The notes below the pieces were generated by a model, which saw only the letters and a list, made by a program, of their open reading frames with translations, had not been told where the DNA came from and searched no databases. The position numbers and the translations under genes are program-made. DNA of 11,950 nt from Larix sibirica (lineage: Eukaryota > Streptophyta > Pinopsida > Pinales > Pinaceae). The DNA is taken from contig NWUY0300069436.1 in NCBI GenBank assembly GCA_004151065.3, positions 8,257 through 20,206 on the forward strand, read 5' to 3'. How positions within the stretch are numbered: position 1 is the first letter of the stretch; every line of letters starts with the position of its first letter. This document shows positions 6,776 through 11,950 of the stretch, piece by piece.

Positions 6776-6995
6776 ATTTTAGCTCTTTCTCATACTTCTC
6801 AATATCACACTCTATCTTCTCCAACTTCTACAGTGAATCAATCTTTGATAATAGTAGCTTAGCAGTAGTAGTTGACCTAGGATCAGAAATCGTTAGAGTT
6901 GTATCCTTTGTCATCAGCAACATTGACTTCGAGACTAAAAACATCATATGCCTAAATACAAGGCTTCTCATTAATGAATACTTCATTGGAGTAGG
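6732..6995 (-). pseudogene. Unrecognised coding-like stretch, minus strand
   Basis: The minus frame is open for 55 codons from 6995, interrupted by one TAG (6830-6828), then continues to TGA 6734-6732. The first part contains MLLMTKDTTLTISDPRSTTT and KLLLSKIDSL; the second is a charged helix, KLEKIECDIEKYEKELKSL. Its strand matches the copia gag pseudogene to the right. The plus strand is also open here (6682-7029), and I cannot prove which, if either, was coding; the minus reading looks more protein-like. The lower end overlaps the 21-bp minisatellite. Confidence 0.25.
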
Positions 6996-7488
6996 CTACC
7001 GAGAGAAAGACAATTTCATTTGGCGATGAAATGCATATTACAAAGGTTCAGCCTGTGGAAAGGAATGGTTTAAGGGTATTTGCTCAGATACCAAAGCAAA
7101 TCTGAATCAAAGTCTTCATTTGCAAAATCTCCTATAGACTCGAATACAAATCATGAGCATTTCTACCAAGCTTCCAAAATTGCCTTCAACAACTCTCAAA
7201 TATTCTCTACAAAAGTTCATGAAGAATATGAATGATCTACTCATGTTCAAGGTTTGTACACTAATGTTTATCTTTTTATTCCAAGATCAAATTCCTTCAA
7301 GTCTGTCTCACCCTTCATAGATATTGAACCTAGTCTCCCACTGATAGTTACATATCTACTTTCTGCATTCCAACATTCTACTCTTCATTTTCAGTTTAAC
7401 TTCTTCTAAGCTTGCTAAGGAACTTTTCATCAGAACATTGGTATTTTTTGTGCCATAGCTTATACTCTATAATTTACAGACACGAGAG
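6996..7488. other. No gene assigned
   Basis: Between the unrecognised stretch and the end of the copia gag frame. If a complete copia element lay here, its protease (WxxDSG), integrase and RT would follow on the minus strand; I looked for these motifs and saw none. A plus-strand open frame at 7412-7624 overlaps the gag pseudogene and looks like its shadow. Confidence 0.4.
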
Positions 7489-7812
7489 TCAAAACAGAGG
7501 ACTGAGAGAATTATCTCTCAAATCTTCAATATGCAGATCTGTCTCTGTTTTGTCTTCAAAATTAAAAATATTTTTGCTTTTAGTCACCATACTGCCTAGC
7601 TTCGGAATTATTGGATTCCTCTAATTCTCTAATTTCAATCTCCATACTTTTGGGCATTTACCCTTCTTTTGCTTCGCAATAGTATTCTCTTCTTCACTTT
7701 GAGCAATTTAAGCTAACTAACAATTTTCTTGTTTTCTCTTCCAAACTTTATGGAATTTCTTATTTTGAATAGTTTGAGCATTCTCTTTCATGGAGGATTC
7801 CTTTCACTATTT

Positions 7813-8025
7813 ATAGTCCTAAGCTTTATGGCCAAGGAAGTTGTATTTGTAACAAACTACATTGTCATAGAACTTTGCAATATGCCCAAAATGTTTGCAT
7901 TTCCAATATTTAATAATTCTATTAACATCTTTATGCAATGTTCTGACTATGTTATCCATCGAGACATTCATGGCATTAACTTCACAATGCACTGCTTTAT
8001 GCCCAAAATTATTACAAGAGAAATA
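7813..8025 (-). other. Three eroded CCHC zinc knuckles of the copia gag
   Basis: Knuckle 1 reads YFSCNNFGHKAVHC (8025-7984), knuckle 2 YWKCKHFGHIAKFY (7908-7867), and knuckle 3 CYKYNFLGHKA-stop-DY (7854-7813). The CX2CX4HX4C spacing and the Gly-His pair survive in all three, but five of nine Cys positions are Tyr. In knuckle 3 a TAG sits where Gln (CAG) is a likely ancestor. None could bind zinc normally. Confidence 0.85.
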
Positions 8026-9215
8026 GTAACCCAAAAATGAATTTTTGTACCTGAGTGTATGTTGTCTCCTTGGTAGTGCAACCCTCCTGTACTTATTTCT
8101 GTCACACCTTGCTTGATTGTGCTTTCCTTCCATGCTGGTGTCTTTGTTGTAATTAGGATTTGTAAAGACGTTTCAATTGATTTTAGCCTCCTCAATTGGC
8201 TTGAAGCCTTCCTCAAGAGTGTTCTGATTACTGCCATAGCCTATACTAGTTTTGTCAGATGGTGATCTCTGAGAGCTTAGGATCTCATCTAGTATTTCAA
8301 TGCTCTTCATGAATTTCATAGTGGTGCTCAGCTGAGAGTAAATATTTTCTAGTTCTTCTTTTAAAGAGGTAATTTCTACCTCCAGTCTTCCAAACTTTTC
8401 TTCCTTCTCTTGTAGCTGAAACTTTTGCTCAATGATGAGCTTTGCTGCCTCTTCAATGTTGTGTGCCTCCAAGCAATCAAGTAAAAGCTTATTTTGCTCA
8501 TCAACTTCTTGGTATTTCTTCTCGGCTTCAAGATTTGAAGACTGCAAGGATTCTTTCACCATTTCCCATGAAACTTTAGAAGATTCATATTCATCTTTCA
8601 TTGTCCCTACAATTTTATGCAAATCCAATACCTCCTCTTATAATATCACCAATGATTTAACGGTTTTTTCAATTCTTGTATTCTGTCTCCTGGAGAACAA
8701 CCTATCTCTCATTGTTGTTTTGAGCAGTGCACTAGTTCTGGTGTTCCTTTTTCAAATCTTCTCTTAAGGTATTAATGCAAATTTGGGCATCCTCTAATTG
8801 TCTTATTTTCAAGTGATTCTCATCTCTAATAACTGTAATTTATTTTAAAATATTGATAAGCATTCTTTCTTTCTCTTCCATTATTGAGGATGCTTCCGTT
8901 TCCTTCTCTTTGAGTTGACTTGTTAAGACTTCTTTAATTTTCTTGGCCTCCGCTATTTGACTTCTTAGATCAGCAATGGTCTTTTCATCTTTTTTTAGAT
9001 TTGATCTTGCACTTGATACTTTTGCAGTTACTCCCTCAGTGACTGGTTTTCATTTTCAACTATCCTTAGTTCACATAGAGCACTAATAAGTTCTTCCTCG
9101 AGATTTACTTCTCCTTCAGCTTCAAAATCTTCTTCAAAGGTATTGCTTTTGCTCTCAATGAATTCATCATTCGTTTTAAGATGTTCTTCATTTTTCAGAT
9201 GATTCATCCTTGGTC

Positions 9216-9263
9216 ATGAGTAGGGAATCTTCTATGTTCATGAGTAGGGAATCTTCTATGTTC
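9216..9263 (-). repeat. 24-bp tandem duplication within gag
   Basis: Two exact copies of a 24-base unit (plus-strand ATGAGTAGGGAATCTTCTATG then TTC) at 9216-9239 and 9240-9263. Read on the minus strand in the gag frame it doubles the octapeptide NIEDSLLM and keeps frame. The identity of the copies suggests a recent slippage event. Confidence 0.85.
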
Positions 9264-9686
9264 CTGTCATTAGATGGGTTGATTTCACCTTTTACATCTA
9301 GTTATTCATTTGTTTCAATGAACTTCTCAACTGTGTAGAGATTTTGTAACTTATCCCAAAGTTATTTGGTTGATGCACATTTTCATATTTTGTCTTTCAC
9401 ATGTTCTGGTAATCCATCCAATATGGCTTCCATTGCCATGTATTGTTCTTCTTCAACTCCCTTTTGGCTGCACATTTTGGTGGCCTCTTTGGAGCGATGT
9501 AACCTGAAACAATTGAGTTCCAAACATCACATCCCATTGCCATCATAAATGCCTCCATCCTTATGCACCATACTACATAATTTGTCTCATCAAATAAGGG
9601 AGCTATGTCAATGCATAAACCCAATTGATAATCCATATGTGTTAGGTATCTTCCTTCCAATGGTGAAACTATCTGAAGGAAACCTA

Positions 9687-9697
9687 CCTTGATACCA
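9687..9697 (-). other. Primer-binding-site-like motif (tRNA-iMet type)
   Basis: The minus strand reads TGGTATCAAGG. The usual plant LTR-retrotransposon primer site, complementary to initiator tRNA-Met, begins TGGTATCAGAG, so the first eight bases match. It lies about 50 bases upstream of the copia gag ATG, which is the expected place. The 5' LTR would then end at about 9,700. Confidence 0.5.
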
Positions 9698-9805
9698 TTT
9701 CTTGGAGCACGATTGTCGTTAAAGGCCAAAACCTGCAGGCGTTAATCTCTGCTACAATCGCCAAAGTTAAGATCCACGAGAGGGGGTTAAACCATGTCGT
9801 GAAAC
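9698..9805 (-). repeat. Possible copia 5' LTR remnant
   Basis: About 108 bases lie between the primer-site-like motif and the end of the gypsy pol frame. By position they should be the end of the copia element's 5' LTR, much shortened. There is no partner LTR in the window to compare, and terminal CA is not clear (the minus strand reads CTCCAAGAAA before the motif). Confidence 0.3.
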
Positions 9806-10000
9806 TCATGGGGAGCACTCTATGCAAATTCCAATAAGGATATCCTTTTTAATGGATTCGTAGAAGAAGGAGAGCCTAATGCATTCATATATTTTATGAA
9901 AGTTTGAGTGACCTGTGAGCGGAGATGAATGCAACTCTGTTAATATTGTATGTTTTAAAGTAGAGTTAGGTACCACAAAAAGGTGACCTTTATATCGCAA
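9806..10000 (-). pseudogene. Gypsy integrase N-terminal zinc finger, truncated
   Basis: An open block in the frame of the RNase H: MRYKGHLFVVPNSTLKHTIL, then LHSSPLTGHSNFHKIYECIR and a C-I-E-C pair near the end. These supply the HHCC zinc ligands of gypsy integrases. The next expected part (CQRNK, then the DDE core) is missing: the frame ends at TGA 9806-9808 and the sequence turns into DNA leading to the copia primer site. Confidence 0.8.
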
Positions 10001-10591
10001 TGTATCATGTTGCCAAGTGTAACCATATTGAGGGTTGGGATCCTCATGGATTCACTTGATGATTTGAGATGCAACAACATTAGTTAGCCATTTTTGTTGT
10101 GATTCCTCTAACCATTCAGGTATCAAAGAGGATAAGGCAAAGAGGGATCCCTCTTCCTCATGTTTCCTTGACAATGCATCTGCCACAAAATTGTATTTTT
10201 CCTTTTTCTAGATGTTCTCATAATCATAGGAAAGCATCTTAGTGACCCATTTATGCGACAATGTGGATGACAACCTTTGCTCCAAAAAATACTTTAGGTT
10301 ATGGTGATCCGTCTTAATCTGGAAGTGTCACCCTATGAGATATGACTGCCATGTGTCAACTACATGTAGGATGTCCATCATTTATTTCTCATAAGTAGAC
10401 TTGCCCAAATTCCTATCACACAATTGCTTACTTGTGAATGGTAATGTTCTTCCTTCTTGCATTAAAACTGGACCCAAATCTTTTCTAGAGGCATCACATT
10501 CCAGTACGAAATTCTTAGTAAAATCAGGCACAACTAAGACTAGTGTGATGCACATGGCTTGCTATAAAACTGAGAATGCTTATTATTCCAC
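10001..10591 (-). pseudogene. Gypsy RNase H and connection, with nonsense codons
   Basis: The same frame as the RT block at 10873 continues through here. It reads ECDASRKDLGPVLMQEGR (active-site Asp at about 10,493-10,498), SKQLCDRNLGKSTYEK then a TAA, then VDTWQSYLIG and a stop, TDHHNLKYFLEQRLSS, a TAG within YDYENI-stop-KKEK, FVADALSRK and LIPEWLEESQQKWLT. The Asp, Glu and Asp positions of the retroviral-type RNase H are recognisable. The four or so stops disable it. Confidence 0.8.
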
Positions 10592-11346
10592 TTAGTTCCA
10601 TGTGAAGGCAATTTTCGTGAGTAGGGATATCAACATGGGTACCATTTTACCATAGTTCTTCATAAACTTCCTATAGTACTCTGCAAGGCCTAAAAACCCA
10701 TGTAAGATCTTCAACATTTTAGTGTAGGGCCATTCTTGCACTGTTGCAATCTTCTTCGGGTCCACCGTCACCCCATCTTGTCTAACAATGTGACCCAGAT
10801 AGTCGATCTCTAAGCCCCCAAAAGAATATTTGGAGTGTTTAATGAACAAATGATGGTCCATAAGGAGTTGCAAGGATTTATCAACATATTTTACATTAGC
10901 ATCTCAAGTTTTACTATAAATCAAGATGTCATCAAAGAAAACCAATACAAAATCACGAAGATGTGGCCTAAAATTTTATTCATGAAACTCTAGAAAGTAG
11001 AGGGAGTGTTACAAATTCCAAAGGACATTGCCAAAAATTCAGAATGGGATTCATGTGTGTAGAAAGCTATCTTCACAATATCAACCTCTTTCATCTTGAT
11101 TTGGTGGTATCCTAAATGATGGTCGAGTTTGGTGAAAAAAATTGGCCCATGGAGCTCATCCAAAATATCATCAATGACTGGGATGGGAAATTTATCTTTG
11201 ATGGTAAACTTATAGAGGGAATGAATATCAAGACACGTGCACGAAGTGCCTTCTTTCTTTAAAACCATGACCACTTGAGATGAATATGAACCAATGTTGG
11301 GACGAAAGGCTCTTGCCTCCAATAGCTCCTGAATGATTTTTTCCAC
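10592..11346 (-). pseudogene. Gypsy reverse transcriptase, frameshifted
   Basis: Two open blocks, 11346-10990 and 10873-10592, in different frames, joined by a damaged bridge carrying the catalytic FFDD. Block one has KKEGTSCTCLDIHSLYKFTIKDKFPIP, where the family usually has C-x-D-[YF]-R-x-L-N, so the conserved Arg and Asn are lost. The motif-A aspartate is kept (TKLDHH). A missing base near 10,965 (GGCCACAT where Gly-Pro-His is expected) shifts the frame. Block two has EIDYLGHIVRQDGVTVDPKKIA and WPYTKMLKILHGFLGL, the usual primer-grip and connection region. Confidence 0.85.
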
Positions 11347-11950
11347 TTCATTATTTTGTGTAAATGGGTACCTATACTACTATGCATTTGGTGGTTGACT
11401 TCCTGTGATTAAGGGAATACGATGATCATGTTCTCCTCTGGATGGGGGTAAACCCTTTGGTGTCTCAAAGATCTATTGATGTTTGTACAAAACACTCTAC
11501 AAGTCAGGATGGATTTCGAGTGTGGTGCAACTGAAACCTAGATGGCATAGAAGTGAGAAATAATTCCAGAGTGTCATTTTTGCAATAATTTTTCCATCCT
11601 ATGAGAACTTATGATTTTAGGGGATCCTACCTAGATCCCTTTGAGGGTGTGAGTATGAGAGTCATGAGTAAAGCTCAAGTTTAATTCCTTGAAGTCCATG
11701 ATAACTTGCCCCCATGTTCCTAGCCATTATGCCCATAAAACTATATCACAACCACCCATATCTATGGCAAACATATGATTTTTGAAATAATAGACACCCA
11801 ATTGGAGCCTCGCACTTTCAAAATGCCCCCCGCATTTCATCATCCCACCATTGACTATCATAAGTTCAAAGTTGGGCATTGGGTGGACATAACGATTGTT
11901 ATGCAACATATTTCCCATATAGCATAAAAATAGCATAAATAGACCAGAAA

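Larger units (their letters stand above)
7489..9636 (-). pseudogene. Ty1/copia gag pseudogene with coiled coil and three zinc knuckles
   Basis: The likely start is ATG 9636-9634 (MDYQLG). Next comes the copia gag N-terminal domain: PLFDETNYVVWCIRMEAFM, then GCDVWNSIVSGY. A frame change near 9,450 is followed in another frame by MEAILDGLPE and a KIWKCAS-like stretch. About 9,190-8,240 encodes a long charged coiled coil, for example LKKDEKTIADLRSQIAEAKK, KEVLTSQLKEKE, and VEITSLKEELENIYSQL in the open block 8628-8173. A linker (LDEILSSQRSPSDKTSIGYG) leads to three CCHC knuckles at 8025-7984, 7908-7867 and 7854-7813, all missing cysteines, then FHKVWKRKQE. The frame ends near 7,489 after several stops. 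The gag shape is standard for a plant copia clade with extended coiled-coil gag. No protease, integrase or RT follows, so only gag survives. Confidence 0.8.
9806..11936 (-). pseudogene. Ty3/gypsy pol pseudogene (protease to integrase zinc finger)
   Basis: Minus-strand order, high to low coordinates: end of the aspartic protease (11936-11727, with VNGGMMKCGG and FAIDMGGCDIVL); linker with GLPPSRGEHDH; RT (FPIPVIDDILDELHG, FFTKLDHHLGYHQIKM, then VFFDDILIYSK with catalytic FFDD at 10939-10928); thumb and connection (GFLGLAEYYRKFMKNYGK); RNase H (VLECDAS at about 10501, FTSKQLCDRNLGKSTYEK, FQIKTDHHNLKYFLEQRL, VADALSRKHEEEG); and the integrase HHCC zinc finger (LHSSPLTGHSNFH then CIEC). Several stops interrupt the RNase H. 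A frameshift sits between about 10,990 and 10,960, just before the RT catalytic motif, and another lies between protease and RT. The integrase catalytic core is absent; the frame stops at 9,806. Domain order is gypsy-type (RT before integrase). Confidence 0.9.

Noticed and set aside
8432-8767. 111-codon plus-strand frame rich in Ser/Phe/Leu
   Set aside because: Antisense of the gag coiled coil (Glu/Lys codons read backwards give Phe/Ser/Leu).
10401-10595. 64-codon plus-strand frame
   Set aside because: Antisense of the RNase H segment, whose ECDAS and KQLCDRNLGKSTYEK motifs are clear on the minus strand.

Overview
The window looks like a transposon graveyard from a large plant nuclear genome. 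I see no intact host gene, no rRNA or tRNA gene, and no bacterial-style operon. It is AT-rich and its coding stretches carry many stops and frameshifts. Those stretches read as several classes of plant retroelement plus two kinds of tandem repeat. One Penelope-like element relic is present. Such elements are rare in plants but have been described from conifers (the 'Dryad' group), so a conifer or other gymnosperm source is my best inference. The sequence alone does not prove it.

Layout, left to right. (1) 1-304, minus strand: an open, uninterrupted DUF4283-type domain that runs off the left edge, probably from a LINE/non-LTR ORF1-like or related zinc-knuckle protein. A decayed same-strand reading frame (554-1057) may be its upstream part. 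(2) About 1,100-2,640: AT-rich intergenic DNA with poly-A/T tracts and a weak SINE-like (tRNA-type B box) segment near 1,740-1,895. (3) 2,790-3,719, minus strand: a Penelope-like element relic with the RT catalytic segment, linker, broken GIY-YIG endonuclease region and C-terminal tail. (4) 3,720-5,033, plus strand: the gag (CCHC) and aspartic protease part of a Ty3/gypsy-like element in one frame with two stops. It is followed by a hydrophobic tail instead of RT/integrase. (5) 5,121 to about 6,120: LTR-like DNA with a polypurine tract, two G-boxes, three 105-bp tandem repeats and a GC-rich hairpin. (6) About 6,340-6,775: a degenerate 21-bp minisatellite. (7) 6,776-7,488: unassigned, with a minus-strand coding-like stretch. 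(8) 7,489-9,636, minus strand: a Ty1/copia gag pseudogene with an N-terminal gag domain, long coiled coil and three eroded zinc knuckles, and a primer-binding-site-like motif upstream at 9,687-9,697. (9) 9,806-11,950, minus strand: a Ty3/gypsy pol pseudogene (protease, RT, RNase H, integrase zinc finger) cut off before the integrase core.

Nothing here appears to work as a functional gene system. The interesting content is evolutionary: a plant Penelope-like element, nested or abutting element junctions, and a decay pattern in which C-to-T type changes fall at CG and CHG sites, as expected for heavily methylated transposon DNA. All family calls come from recognising protein motifs by eye, with no database search.
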